A DNA stretch of 64,000 nt from Charina bottae (GCA_023362775.1 JALMGJ010000008.1:37622501-37686500), one strand, 5' to 3'. Positions 1 through 10,892 are shown, counted from the first letter of the stretch. Numbers and translations are program-made. Notes: a model not told the origin generated them from the letters alone.

Positions 1-350
1 AGCCACCTCAGCTATCTGTTGATGGTACATCCCATGCAGGTCTTGTCTTGCCATGGCACTTCTTCTGCTTGATCTTCCTCCCATGTCTGTTGCTGCCTCA
101 GGCATTCTCTCAGCAGCTCATCTTTGGGTGCCATTTTACTGATGTACTCCTGGATGCTCTGAGTTTCATCCAGGACAGTGGCTTTGTCACATATTATATG
201 AAGCAATAAACCCCAGAAATAGCCCTGCTTCTTTTATGTGCAAAGCAAGCTTAATCAGAGAATGATAGAACTCTTTGATCCACTGTATTGCCTTGCATCT
301 GGCAGCCAGTTTTCTCTGTCGTGCTAGCTGATCAGTCTGGAATTTGTGGA
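1..350 (-). pseudogene. R4/Dong-like LINE coding remnant
   Basis: The minus strand encodes a 64-residue open stretch (12-206) with the segment SIQEYISKMAPKDELLRECL followed by QQ and an acidic run. This resembles the linker before the restriction-like endonuclease region of R4-type non-LTR retrotransposons. Upstream, in another frame, a basic run (RKLAARCKAIQWIKEFYHS) may be more of the same protein, so the copy is frameshifted. No RT motif is present and the left part lies outside the window. The clade is assigned from memory of the family pattern and is tentative. Confidence 0.45.
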
Positions 351-469
351 TAAAGTGTTGGACTTGGGCTACAAGGACTTGGGGTTCAGATTCCCATTGA
401 ATATAGAGTCCATTGGGTGACTTTGGATTATTACTCTCTTTCCTACCTGAGTCTCCCTCACCTCACCAA

Positions 470-512
470 GTCCCTCCCTCCCTCCCTCCCTCCCTCCCTC
501 CCTCCCTCCCTC
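470..512. repeat. (CCCT)n microsatellite
   Basis: About ten uninterrupted TCCC units. The surrounding 76-aa ORF (413-643) is an artefact of this repeat. Confidence 0.9.
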
Positions 513-1860
513 ATTTTAGAGAAATCCCTATGGATACTGAAACTCTATGGAAAAAATGGGATATAAATGCAATAAATAAACACATGGTAACTCTGGAAGA
601 CATCAGGTGTGAAAGACCTTTGGCCAACTTTTTTGAGGGCTAGAATCACACTTGCTCTTTGACTGGTTCACCAGGGAGTACCCACACCCAAAAAGGGATC
701 GGGTCTAGAGCAAACTGATCATGGAGGACAATGTTTCAGACTATGAAGAATGTAAGGAGTGGCCATGTGGCAGTTTACAGGATATATTTGGTGTATGGCC
801 TCTGTCTCTAGGTACTGAACTGATGACAGACAGTAATTAAATTTAAATGTAATCTTCACTTTAATTAATTGCAGTTAATATGATTGCTAGACAAATATTG
901 TATTTCTCTCCAAACATTTCAGAAGGAGGAATTCTGGGAGGCTGCCCCAAAGGGAACCCATGGCCCTGTGGCCTCACATTGTACATTTCCACTCTGGGGG
1001 TTCCCACTGCACAGTCTATGTGAGCTAGAAGCAGACGTAGCACCCTAGAAACTTGTTTAGGATCAAGGAAGGGATGTATGGTAAACAATAGTACACATCC
1101 ACAATGATTCATGTACTGGAAAAATCAAAAGAGTTCAACAACTATATGCTTTTACTTCATTCCTAAGATAGTTGATTTTTCAATTCAATCAGCACTTTGA
1201 CAGAGCAAACTGGAACAGAGAGAGGGGTTATGCTGGCATTCATAATAATAGGTGCCAAAATGGCTGTTGGTGCAAATTCAGCCATAATTGTACACAATGA
1301 TTAGCCACATTTGAGCTGGACACATTTCTCCTGTATCAAAAGATGTATCCAGCTAGTATAAATGGACTTAGATGCATATTATAATATCGGGTAGTCAATG
1401 AACTAGTGATTGTGTCTAGAATGAAAAGCCACTGGACTAGCAATTGGATAAATGATGGTGCAACACAGCAAATAGATATGTTTAGTGTTCTTCAGATGTT
1501 TTTTGTTCAGAATTTCTGGTCACCTTGGCTGTTGCAGGCCTCCAAATGGAAGAATGCTGTAATGGAGCATGTAGCAGTGATGGGCGCTATGGGTTGGAAG
1601 ATCTGAAAGGCCATGTGGGGACTGATCATCCCCGAGAAAGTCTGTCTCTGTGGTGACTAAGAGTTAATATTGACTTGTTAGCACATAATCAAAATGTGAT
1701 AGGCTGTAATGGACCTTGGAAGTGGATAGTAGCATGTGGGGGATTATAGGTAGTGTTTGGGAAGTACCATGACTCCTGCTCTAGATATTGCAAAAAATCT
1801 GGTTCAAGTTATTATTTGTCATGGTTTTGTTTAGGCTTATTGTTTCATGTAGGGATTTTT
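513..1860. other. No recognisable gene or repeat
   Basis: AT-rich sequence with only short ORFs lacking known motifs. No SINE head, LINE tail or terminal inverted repeat was seen. Confidence 0.5.
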
Positions 1861-1918
1861 ATGTTTTAATGTAATGTAGCAATTGAGGTGGCTATATAAA
1901 TCGAGTAAATAAATAAAA
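1861..1918 (+). repeat. LINE 3' tail scrap (L2/CR1-like)
   Basis: The string GAGGTGGCTATATAAAT followed by (AAAT)n resembles the end of the L2-group tails found elsewhere in the window (ending GGGCGG..ATAAAT). It is short and diverged. Confidence 0.35.
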
Positions 1919-3546
1919 TATTCATGTGATAATTAAGAATGCACTTCTATGTTACAGATTGTGCTAGCTTTATTAAATTAACAGAGGTGGAACCACCTGA
2001 AAAGTAGGCAGCATTCTTTACTTTCTGATTGCTTTGAGCATCCTTTATTCAGCCTTTGAAAGTATCTCCAGGACCCCTGAGAGAATTGGACTTGGACTGA
2101 GAAATACTGAGTCATGAATTCTTGATGAAATCACTGTGGTTCATCCTTCACTCACTTCCCTGAGTGTGATAAATGAGATAATCCCATGTTTTGTAGTCTC
2201 CTGAGCACCTTGGAGAAAGGATGTGATAGATAAACAGATGCTTTATTGGGATTTAGGATGTTGTGAGGTATGCTGGGCCAGTGTCAGTTGGAAGGACGCA
2301 TATTATTTGCCTTCTGTCTCATTTTGAAACTATGATAGAGGAAGAAGTTTAACTGCAGCAAGAGCCTCTTGAGACTGGAAGGCAAATGACTGTGATTAAT
2401 ATTTCACATTTTTATACAGAAGCTTTTTATGCCTAATGAGCTGAGGTGTGTTACAAACTACAGACGGAATGCTTCATTTACCAATGAAATGCAGCTGGCT
2501 CTGCTGCAAATGAAAGATGGCAACTCTCCCTACTGGGTGGACAAGGCAATTTCAGAATCTGGGAAGGGAAACTGTCTTAACTGACATTGCAGAGGAAAAT
2601 ATAAGCAGGCTGAAAAAATAAGATTGCAGCAGCAAAGCATTCTTAATGTAAGTGAGGTGTCACAATTGTACAATGTTCGAAGATAATTTTTGTCACTGAA
2701 TTTAAGTCCACACAAATGTGCTTCTCAGTGAGAAGTGAGTTTTCCCCCCGTTACTTTGGTCCTGGATAACTGGACAAACTAACTGTCAGGCGCCAATGGC
2801 TTTTCTTCTTATGCCAGCCTTAGCAACAGGATTCCATCAAACCTAGGTGATAATCTGAAGAAGAAGAAATTACACCATAGGATTTCATCTACATGGGATG
2901 AAGGACCAGACTACAGTTTGAAAGTCCTTTGTGTGCAAAAGATACCAAAATAAGTCATGATGTCTCTAGTTGAAAAAAATCAAAGAGTAGGTGATGTGAA
3001 AACATCTGCCTAAGTCCCTGGAAGCCACTGACAATTTAAACAGAAGTCAACAAATCAATAAATAATATTGGGCTATATAGACAACATGGTATATAAGTTA
3101 TTACTTGACTGGTATGCAAATCACCCATAGTTTCAACCTATCAAGGGAATATTGAATATTGAATATAAATATAAATAATACTAATAATAAAACTAATAAA
3201 AATATTATGTCCTCCAAATAGTTGAGTCCTGATTTTCCTTCATTTAATTATGCCTTTATTATGCCTTTATCTGCCTACCAATAGGGCTTTCACAGATTCT
3301 CCAAAGGAGCCTATATCCTACTTTGACTGGGAATCTCATCTCTTTTTCTCTTTATCATTTTCCTTCAGCTAAAGCATAGAAAGTAGATAGTGAAGTAGGA
3401 AAGGAAAGAGAAAGATGACATGTCCAATTTTTAGCTTGGAGTGCATGAACTTGTGGTTCTCCTGATCCACTTACTGAGATATGGCACTGTAAGGTTTACA
3501 TCTTGTTTGCTTGGCTCAAGTATTTATATATTATGTTACAGATAGG
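1919..3546. other. Single-copy-looking intergenic or intronic DNA
   Basis: No transposon structure was seen. The stretch 2340-2560 is well balanced in composition and free of simple repeats, so it is a reasonable place to look for a conserved non-coding element. Nothing in it codes for a recognisable protein. Confidence 0.45.
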
Positions 3547-3683
3547 TATGGTAGGGTAGGGTAGGGTATGGGGTATGGTATGGTATGGGGTATGGTATGG
3601 GGTATGGTATGGGGTATGGTATGGGGTATGGGGTATGGGGTATGGTATGGGGTATGGTATGGTATGGTATGGTATTGTATGAT
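3547..3683. repeat. GGTAT / GGGGTATGGTAT minisatellite
   Basis: It begins as GGTAGGGTAGGGTAGGGTAT and continues as alternating GGGGTAT and GGTAT units, about 135 bp in all, strongly G-biased on the plus strand. Overlapping ORFs such as 3568-3957 (MGYGMVWGMVWGMVWG) are repeat translations. The G-runs fit an intramolecular G-quadruplex. Confidence 0.9.
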
Positions 3684-3716
<33 letters not shown>

Positions 3717-3718
3717 CA
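3684..3718. repeat. (CA)n microsatellite
   Basis: Directly follows the GGTAT array; about 16 CA units with one AAAC interruption. Confidence 0.9.
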
Positions 3719-4254
3719 GAGTCATGCCACGCATCTTGCCAGTAGCATTAGCCTGGTTTATTCTTTATTTTCTCCCTGATCCCCCATTCTCTCCCCCCCA
3801 CCCCATGGTACAGCATTCTGCTTCTATGGTTACAAGAAAGGATGCTTTGTCTCTTCTTTTGAAACTGTCTGACATCGGCAGTGAACTCTGTGCAAGGCTG
3901 CCAAACATCTGTCTTCTGCATTTCCTGATCCAAGCAAACTGTTGTGCCTCCTCTTGAATATCAATTATTGTTTTGAAGCAGGTCAATCTTACTTGAAGAC
4001 TAGATGATGATCAATCATGCACGGATGAGCAACTGTGGCAATGCAGTACAATTGTTTTATTTCATTCTGTATACTTTACAATTTACTGGTTTATGTGGTA
4101 GGTAAAATCTTTACGGAAAGTCCTCAACAGTAAACTTAATCCTAAAGAATGTGGGATTATGGCTATGCAAATTAGATACGCAGTATAAATTTCAGATTTG
4201 ATCTCTCCATTAAATGGAATTCATACCACATCTTGAGGCAAGGTTTCTACCATC
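3719..4254. other. No recognisable feature
   Basis: Mixed-composition DNA up to the hAT target duplication at 4255. The ORFs here are short and unlike known proteins. Confidence 0.45.
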
Positions 4255-5464
4255 TCTTAATCCAAGGGTCGGAAATGGCGGCTCGCGAGCCAAATGCGGC
4301 TCTTTGGCCCCTTGAGTGTGGCTCTTCCGCAGGCAGGCGTGGCGGGCGTGGCGCGGCAGCGAGTGTGGCGGGGCAGGCGCGGCAGCGGGCATGGTGTGCG
4401 TTGCTGTGGGCATACCCCTGGCAACCTGGCAGCCGTCTCCGGCAGCCATCTTGACGACGGGCAGGGCTTTCCAAACTGTGTGTCGCGTGACAAGCCGGAA
4501 GCGCTGAAGCGAGTGGAAATTCTCCGCGCCAATCAGCTGTGCGTCGGGAAGCCCGGCAGCCTGCACACGCGATTTTTGCCTCCCTGCAGGAACCGAGGGC
4601 ATTTTCGGGGTCCCCGGAGCCTGCCCTTTCGAAGGGGCAGGCTCCGGGGACCCCGAAAATGCCCTCAGTTTAGGCAGGGAGGCTGCGCGCAAGCTGCGCT
4701 CAGCTGTTCTGCGGGGAGAATTTCCACCCCAGGGCAGCGTGTGCATGTGGGGAGGGGAGGTTTCTGCCTCCCTGCCAGAACCGAGGGCATTTCTGGCAGG
4801 GAGGCAGAAACCTCCCCTCCCCACATGCACACGCTGCCCTGGGGTGGAAATTCTCCCCGCAGAACAGCTGAGCGCAGCTTGCGCGCAGCCTCCCTGCCTA
4901 AACTGAGGGCATTTTCGGGGTCCCTGGAGCCTGCCCTTTCGAAGGGGCAGCACTGCTGCTGCTGCTGCCGCTGCCCCTTCGAAAGGGCAGGCTCCGGGGA
5001 CCCCGAAAATGCCCTCGGTTCTGGCAGGGAGGCAGAAACCTCCCCTCCCCACATGCACACGCTGCCCTGGGATGGAAATTCTCCCCGCAGAACAGCTGAG
5101 CGCCGCTTGCGCGCAGCCTCCCTGCCTAAACTGAGGGCATTTTCGGGGTCCCCGGAGCCTGCCCTTTCGAAGGGGCAGCCGTTGCCGCCGAAGCGACAAC
5201 CTGGAAGCACCGCCGCCGAAGCAGTCGAGCCTCTCTTTCCCTTCTTCTTCCAAACCTCCCCCGCCCCCTTCCACGCGATTGGCTCCCGCCCGCAAACCCC
5301 ACCCCCTTCCACGCGATTGGCTCCCGCCCGCAAACCCCGCCCCCTTCCACGTGATTGGCCCCCGCCCGCAAACCCCGCCCCCTGGCTCTCGAGCACTTCA
5401 AAATGTGCACGAGCATGTCAAAATGGCTCCCGGCAAAAAAAGTTTGCCGACCCCTGTCTTAATC
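4255..5464. mobile_element. GC-rich non-autonomous hAT element with nested palindromes
   Basis: A perfect 8-bp target duplication TCTTAATC (4255-4262 and 5457-5464) flanks an element of 1194 bp (4263-5456). The ends are imperfect inverted repeats: the left starts CAAGGGTCGG and the right ends TTTGCCGACCCCTG. The left part carries GCTCGCGAGCC..GGCTCTTTGGCCCCTTG. The middle (about 4590-5190) is made of inverted copies of one GC-rich unit: arms around 4630, a large palindrome centred near 4790 and a third centred near 4965 on a GCTGCTGCTGCTGC loop. The right part (5265-5390) is a roughly 30-bp tandem array with ATTGGCTCCCGCCCG cores. No transposase frame exists. The 410-aa plus and 361-aa minus ORFs are products of GC-rich palindromic sequence. 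Confidence 0.88.
4590..5190. repeat. Nested inverted repeats inside the hAT element
   Basis: One unit (GGGGACCCCGAAAATGCC near one end, GGGAGGGGAGGTTTCTGCC near the other) occurs in alternating orientation. About 4637-4790 pairs with 4791-4945, and the end blocks pair again across 4940-5010. Minor differences (TTTAGG versus TTCTGG next to CCCTC) separate copies. The transcript would fold into long hairpins. Confidence 0.85.
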
Positions 5465-6103
5465 AACTAAACCTGATTATGAACAAAAATTTATCAGCTG
5501 CTTTGAATCTAGAGAGTTGTTATTGATAAGAAAGGTTTAAGCATGGCATATGGTTTGGGACCATAAATAAATGATAAATGATGCTTAGCACATGTTTGCG
5601 TAGTTTATGTATACAAACAAAAAGCAAAAGCTAACCAGATAAAAGTAAATCAGCCAAACTAATAATAAATTTGAAATAGACTCCAGTTCACTGGAGTTGG
5701 GTAGCCAATAAATTTAAACAAATAAATAATAAATTTTAAGAGTTTGACTCATTCTTCCATCAGATAACTTTTGCTGAATGGTTGAATTTAGGTTGTTCTC
5801 ATTTTAAAAGTAATTTTTATCTCTGCTTTTTGAATGTTAGAAAAGTTATGACATTCAGTGTTATACAATATTTATATCAGAGGTATGCCAGTAGTTAATA
5901 AATGGATTCCAAATTATATGGATGATCTCTATTAATTGCATGACTTCACAACTTTATTTGCATAGTGCCAGTTTATTCAAACACATAGATTAACATGTAT
6001 TTCTGGTTCTCTCCACTAGAGGTCGCCACCCTGAACTGAAATGGCAGGGCCTGGATTCTTGTACCTTTGTCATAGTGGGCCTTCCCAAAGCCACAGAACA
6101 ACG
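5465..6103. other. No recognisable feature
   Basis: AT-rich DNA with no transposon ends seen. Confidence 0.45.
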
Positions 6104-6172
6104 CATAGCCTGTTTGGCTGTTGTGGGTCTTCCGGGCTGTGTGGCCGTGTTCTGGAAACTGTGGTTCCTAAC

Positions 6173-6204
6173 GTTTCGCCAGCATCTGTGGCTGGCATCT
6201 TCAG
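6173..6204 (-). ncRNA. Hammerhead-ribozyme-like motif (left arm)
   Basis: Read on the minus strand: CTGAAGA, one base, GCCAGC, a 7-nt loop, GCTGGC, then GAAAC. CUGANGA and GAAA are the two conserved hammerhead core strands, and the 6-bp stem II is perfect. One extra base lies between the first core strand and stem II. Hammerheads are known in the terminal repeats of Penelope-like elements. Stems I and III and the cleavage site were not resolved, so activity is uncertain. Confidence 0.6.
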
Positions 6205-6264
6205 AGGGCAGGAGCACAGACAGAAGCGATCTCTCGAGATCGCTTCTGTCTGTGCTCCTGCCCT

Positions 6265-6296
6265 CTGAAGATGCCGGCCACAGATGCTGGCGAAAC
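6265..6296 (+). ncRNA. Hammerhead-ribozyme-like motif (right arm)
   Basis: Plus-strand mirror of the left motif: CTGAAGA, one base, GCCGGC, a 7-nt loop, GCTGGC, GAAAC. One stem pair is a G-U wobble where the left arm has A-U. It has the same single extra base before stem II. Confidence 0.6.
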
Positions 6297-6398
6297 GTTA
6301 GGAACCACAGCTTCCAGAACACGGCCACAAAGCCCGGAAGACCCACAACAGCCATCGAACTCCGGCCGTGAAAGCCTTCGACAATACATAGCCTGTTT

Positions 6399-7024
6399 TT
6401 TAACCTTCCTGAATGTATATGTATATTACTTTAACTGTATTTACTAAATTGCAACTGTACGTGTGAAGCTTTATATCTGAAAAAATATTGTGGTTAAGTT
6501 AAGTAAGGTATTCCAGTTGCCATATTCATTCTTATTTAAAAACTACCAGTTAGTGGAAAATATTGAATAGTGAACAAGGCATAGGTGAATCTCTTCTTGC
6601 CTCTTGGGGTTCTTAGAAATAGGAATCAGAATACAAAGTTGGCTTAGCATGTGTGTTCAGCTTTCCTCCGAGCATATTGCAACAATGAGGTTCCACAGTG
6701 TGTCTTCTTAGAATAATCTTTGAAACCCTCAGCCTTGTCTAATAAGCATTATGGGATGGAAGTATGGCTTAGCTAGGGCATTATGATTGGGTCATTTCAA
6801 TCATTACATGGGTTGTGCAAACAAACTTGTATGTGAACCTAACTGAAGGATGAGAATATCACATTGTGGAGGAATAACCAGAATTTTCAGTTAGGTGAAT
6901 GTATTCCTGCATTGTGTCTTGCTAGCATCTTGATTATAGCTTTGTTTCCTCAGTCCTTTTGGTAGGGACCAAATCCAGGAGATTTATGCAAGTGAATTAC
7001 GTGCATGCATATTGCTTTAGTCCA
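6399..7024. other. No recognisable feature
   Basis: AT-rich DNA with no clear repeat. Confidence 0.45.
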
Positions 7025-7745
7025 AAAAAAGAATGGCAGGAGTTCATGAAAGACCAGCAGAACTGTTTGAAATCTTAAAAGATGATGCAGATAAAATGAT
7101 ACATGCAGTTTGTAAGCAGACATAGGAAAAAACAGCAATGGCCAAGGGACTGGAAAAGATCAGTTTATATTCCAATACCAAAAATGGGCAGTGCTTAAGA
7201 ATGCTCAGGCACTGAACAACTGTACTTTTGTCATGTGTTAGTAAGAGAGTTCAGGAGTACATGGAACTAGGACTCCCAGATGTACAAGCTGGGTTTAGAA
7301 GAGGCAGGGTCACACAAGATCACATTGCTAACCTCTGAGGAATAATATTCCAAAAGAATTTTAAAAAATACATTTATTATATTGATTATACTGAGGCTTT
7401 TGACTGTGTAGACCACAACAAATTATGACGACTAAAAACTCTCATCACCTCATCCGCCTATTGAAGTATTTGTATGATGACCAGGAAACAACACTTAGAA
7501 TGGACTATGGAGAAATTAAATGTTTTGGAATTGAGGAAGGAACATGTCAGGGTTGTATACTGTCACTTAGTTGTTGTTGTTTTAACTCACATGAAGAATA
7601 TATAATGAGATGCTGGACTAGAAGTAGAAATTGGACTAGGAGAAACATCAACAATCTCAACCATGTTGACGCCTGGAAGTTAAGAAGACTTTAGGAATCT
7701 CTTGTTGAAGGTTAAAGAAGAGAAGACAAAGGGAATTTTCTGCTT
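7025..7745 (+). pseudogene. Decayed BovB (RTE) LINE reverse transcriptase segment
   Basis: Stretches in shifting frames spell a BovB RT core in order: an AELFEILKDDADKM-like start, WPRDWKRSVYIPIPKMGS-like text, LPDVQAGFRRGRVTQDHIANL-like text, then YIDYTEAFDCVDHNKL (motif A with F and D) and GTCQGCILS (normally VRQGCILSP). It ends near a GRNINNLNHVD stretch, where the catalytic YADD should follow but is lost. Several stops and frameshifts make it non-functional. It is far more decayed than the BovB end at 28277-29081, so it is an older insertion. Confidence 0.8.
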
Positions 7746-9466
7746 CTAATTATTAAAAAACAAAAATTAAAATTATGTCAACAGGCATTTTCAAAATGGG
7801 GAAGTGTGCCTAAATTAATTAAGGATGTTAGCAATAGTACTTGAGTTGGGATATCACTTCCCACATTTGAATAGAAAATCAACGATGAATTTAGAACCAT
7901 TACCCCTCCATATTAATTCTCTACTCTAAGAGATGTCTGGTTTGTCTACATCAGCGTGAGAAGAAAAGCAAGTCATTTGGGCTTCTTTTCCTTTCAACCT
8001 AGAAAGTTGAAAGAACATCCGAGCAGGTGGTGGCAAACCCTTTCCATGTTGTTGCCATGAAAACAACCCTGATGTGTCTACAAAGTCGCCACAAGTTAAG
8101 CTCTACTCAAGGGAGACTTTATTTAGCTATTGCTAAATCAGTCACTGGTTCATATGTAAGGGGTGGCTGTGGTGTGGGAATTCTGCTGAGATTTCTGGCA
8201 ATTAAATGGCAATTTTCTGTTGCAGTGCATTATATGAAAGCACACACATGAGACATGCATGCTTGCGTACTGAGAGAAAATACAGACTCTTAATGCTAAT
8301 TATTTAAAAAATTAGTTATTCTGTCCAAAGGCCCTTTCTCAAATGTACTGCAGAGGCACTTTCATTGCCTTCCTTTTTAGGGGTTTAATAACCACACTAA
8401 ATACATATTTTTATCATTTACGCTTAAACTTTATTATCCTCAACTATAACTGCTGACTCCTAAAATTTCAGCTGTAATGTAAATAACAATCCATGGTAGA
8501 GTTTTCTTTTTCCTAACTGCTGAATACACTGGTACACCCAATTGGGGATATTTTTCAAGAGAAACGCTTCACAATTGAAATAGCAATTCCATTAAAACTG
8601 CATCACCTTTGAGAAAATGTTTTCGCTACAGTCTTCCTTCAGGGAATTCAAAATTGAACATTTTCATGCTATCCTGGAGGCTCCAATGCTTTGCAGAGTA
8701 GGATTTCAAAAGCATTGACTCTAGGGATCAAGGCACTCTCAGCGGCTCTCCTTAAATTGGAAGGGATGTGGGAGAAGGGTGCAAATGGAGACTTTCTTGC
8801 AGGGCTAATAGCAGTGTTCCAGCATAGTTCAGTTCTTGCTGCTCCCCATGCCCCTGCAGGGGCCCACTGCCACCCCACAGAATCCTCCAGCAATGTTGCT
8901 AGATATTCATTCTTCCTTGTTGTCTCTGCCTGCTCTTACATCCCCCTTCTGAGGGTGCAAGCAGTAAGATTAATGGAGCCATGGAGCAATATTTCCACTC
9001 GCTTGAGTCAAGCAATTTTGCATAAGCCAATAGAAAGCACTGATTGTCAGGGTTTCACGTATTGCAATCAGCCATAATGTGTTTAATTGTAGTTCACTGA
9101 ATAAATCACAGTTTGCCGGGTTTGCCAAGCATGCCAAACCATAATCTTCGGCTTAAAAACTACAACAGCTGGGTTCTTTTAATCTATTGAACCTTTATGG
9201 CACACCTTTATGGCACTGTTTTCTTATACCATTACCATCTTCTCAGACACCAGGGCAAAGTGAAAAAGGGCAGGGGTGGTTACAGTGACGAGCTTGGTGT
9301 TCATCTTCTGGCCCTGGCTGAATCCTGTATGGTGCCAAGCACAGATTTCAGAAGCTTAATCGCACCATATTTCAACTGTTGGGTAGAGGTTTCCTTAGTA
9401 GCTGCAGTGCTTTGTAAGAAACAGCACCTTCTTTTTTCAGCCCAAAGCATTGCCACCAACTGCTTT
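7746..9466. other. Mostly single-copy DNA with a SINE-tail scrap
   Basis: Around 8020-8085 the string GGTGGTGGCAAACCCTTTCC followed by GCCATGAAAAC resembles the BovB-type tail of squamate SINEs, but no head is found. Near 9075-9180, CCATAATC and AAATCACAG words resemble a diffuse AT-rich interspersed repeat also seen near 11600, 40480 and 54590. ORF 8691-9077 has no recognisable motif. Confidence 0.35.
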
Positions 9467-9791
9467 GCCCAGAACAGGGTTTCTCAACCAGGGTCCCGTG
9501 GAATCCTAGGGTTCCACGAGAGGTCACTAGGGGTTCCCTGGGAGATCGCAATTTATTTAAAAAAATATTTCAAATTTGGGCAACTTCACATTAAAGAGGT
9601 AAGTTTCATTCTTTATTTTTAGTTTAAGAACGCTGTTAATGCATATATACAGGCCTACACATGAAATGAATAGAATAATTTTGTAACCTGTGGCCTATAC
9701 TTGAGCCTGAATGTGCAGGGGTTCCCCAAGGCCTGAAAAATATTTCAAGGGTTCCTCCAGGGTCAAAAGGTTGAGAAAGGCTGGCCCAGAA
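9467..9791. mobile_element. hAT MITE (CAGGGTTTCTCAACC family)
   Basis: A perfect 8-bp target duplication GCCCAGAA (9467-9474 and 9784-9791) flanks a 309-bp element starting CAGGGTTTCTCAACC and ending GGTTGAGAAAGGCTG, which are inverted repeats. The interior is AT-rich and non-coding. The duplication has CA rather than TA at its centre, unlike the other hAT copies here. Confidence 0.9.
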
Positions 9792-9869
9792 AGATCAAAT
9801 TGATTCAGCCAATTCTAATGGGCATGCAGTCCTGAAGATAATTTGGGACTATTGGGACTAAGCCATAAT

Positions 9870-10260
9870 TTATAGGCTTTATAGGTTAAAACCATTACTT
9901 TAAATTGCACCCAAAAACCTATAGGAAGCTAATGGACCTGAAGCACAGGTGTAATGTGATAGAACCAAAAAAACCCCTAGGACACTGCATTTCGAACCAA
10001 CTGAAATGGGTTTTAAAGGCAGCCCCATGTAGAGTGCGTTGCAGTAATCTAAGCAAGTGGTGACAAGGGCATGAGTCACCTTAGGGAGGTCCTCTCATCC
10101 CACCTGCTGTTTAAGCAGGACCTGTGAGTCCAGGAGGACCGCCAAGTTGTGGACTTGCTCCTTCAGAGGTAGTGCTTCCCCATCTAGAGAAACCACTGGA
10201 ACTACCCGAGAGCCCTGCTAGAGAAGCAGTCTGTCTGCACCATGAACATGAAACCTCTGT
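9870..10260 (-). pseudogene. Old L2/CR1-group LINE remnant
   Basis: The block GGGTTTTAAAGGCAGCCCCATGTAGAGTGCGTTGCAGTAATCT parallels the conserved AGCCCCATGTAGAG..TTACAATAGTCT of the three minus-strand L2 copies; it encodes the [13 protein letters not shown] segment on the minus strand. Further on, GTGAGTCCAGGAGGACC also matches L2. No open frame remains. It is more diverged than the four large copies. Confidence 0.65.
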
Positions 10261-10810
10261 GTACAATATCTAATCAAAACTCAGGCTTCTGTTTGTTTTC
10301 TTTACAATATCTGATTCCCCCCAACTTGCAGAGCCACTGTGCATTGGGTGGCCCTATACGTACCTACCTCTCGTCCCACCTCTTATTTTGAATAAACAAT
10401 AAGAACAAATACATTGGGAACCATTGTAGATATGCCTGCAAGTGGAATAACAAGTGAAACTGAACCTTATCTTAATTGCATTGTTGTGATGCTTTTATTA
10501 TCCAGTTACTGTGTTGCTGAATCTATTTCTAGACTTTCCCTCCTTCTTGTCATTGTTTTGTTTTGTTGTGTTGTTTGTGTAACGGGGAATCTTTTATATA
10601 CCCTTGCTAGAACAAGACCAAAAAATAAACATGCAAATGGAGAGCTTCTTTATTTGCTTCTCCAAACTGAGTTATTTTCATTCATTATATTTCCAACATG
10701 AAAGGAGTCTCTTAAGAAGCAGTCGATTTCCTTCCCTGCCACAAATTGGATAAACTCGAGACATACTGTTTTCATACCAATACTGAAAGATTTTTAGGGC
10801 AAGGCAGAGT
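10261..10810. other. No recognisable feature
   Basis: A 95-aa ORF (10414-10701) contains a hydrophobic run but no known family pattern and no supporting context. It is treated as chance. Confidence 0.4.
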
Positions 10811-10892
10811 CCTTCCTTCCTTCCTTCCTTCCTTCCTTCCTTCCTTCCTTCCTTCCTTCCTTCCTTCCTTCCTTCCTTCCTTCCTTCCTTCC
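10811..10892. repeat. (TTCC)n microsatellite
   Basis: Nearly pure TTCC units over about 80 bp; polypyrimidine on the plus strand. Confidence 0.95.

Larger units (their letters stand above)
6104..6398. mobile_element. Penelope-like element: inverted dimer of the terminal repeat, with target duplication
   Basis: A 12-bp direct repeat CATAGCCTGTTT (6104-6115 and 6387-6398) flanks a 271-bp insertion. It consists of two 118-bp arms in inverted orientation (6116-6233 and 6236-6353) that differ at only 3 positions and are separated by 2 bp. A 33-bp tail follows the right arm only (6354-6386). Each arm contains the GAAACGTTAGGAACCACAG block that I recognise from squamate Penelope-like retroelements, next to a hammerhead-like fold. 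The insertion boundaries and palindrome are read directly. The Penelope assignment rests on recognition of this block and on the comparable unit at 62310-62340, which sits 3' of a GIY-YIG frame. Confidence 0.75.

Noticed and set aside
3496..3957. MGYGMVWG / HTIPYHT repeat ORFs
   Set aside because: Direct translations of the GGTAT minisatellite and (CA)n.
4294..5526. 410-aa plus-strand and 361-aa minus-strand overlapping ORFs
   Set aside because: They lie almost wholly inside a TSD-bounded non-autonomous hAT element made of GC-rich palindromes. Open frames on both strands come from the lack of AT-rich stops and the inverted units.
9467..9791. SPIN (Space Invader) hAT element
   Set aside because: The end CAGGGTTTCTCAACC resembles SPIN ends (CAGCGGTTCTCAACC), but the interior does not match what I recall of SPIN and the duplication lacks central TA, so I left it as a generic hAT MITE.
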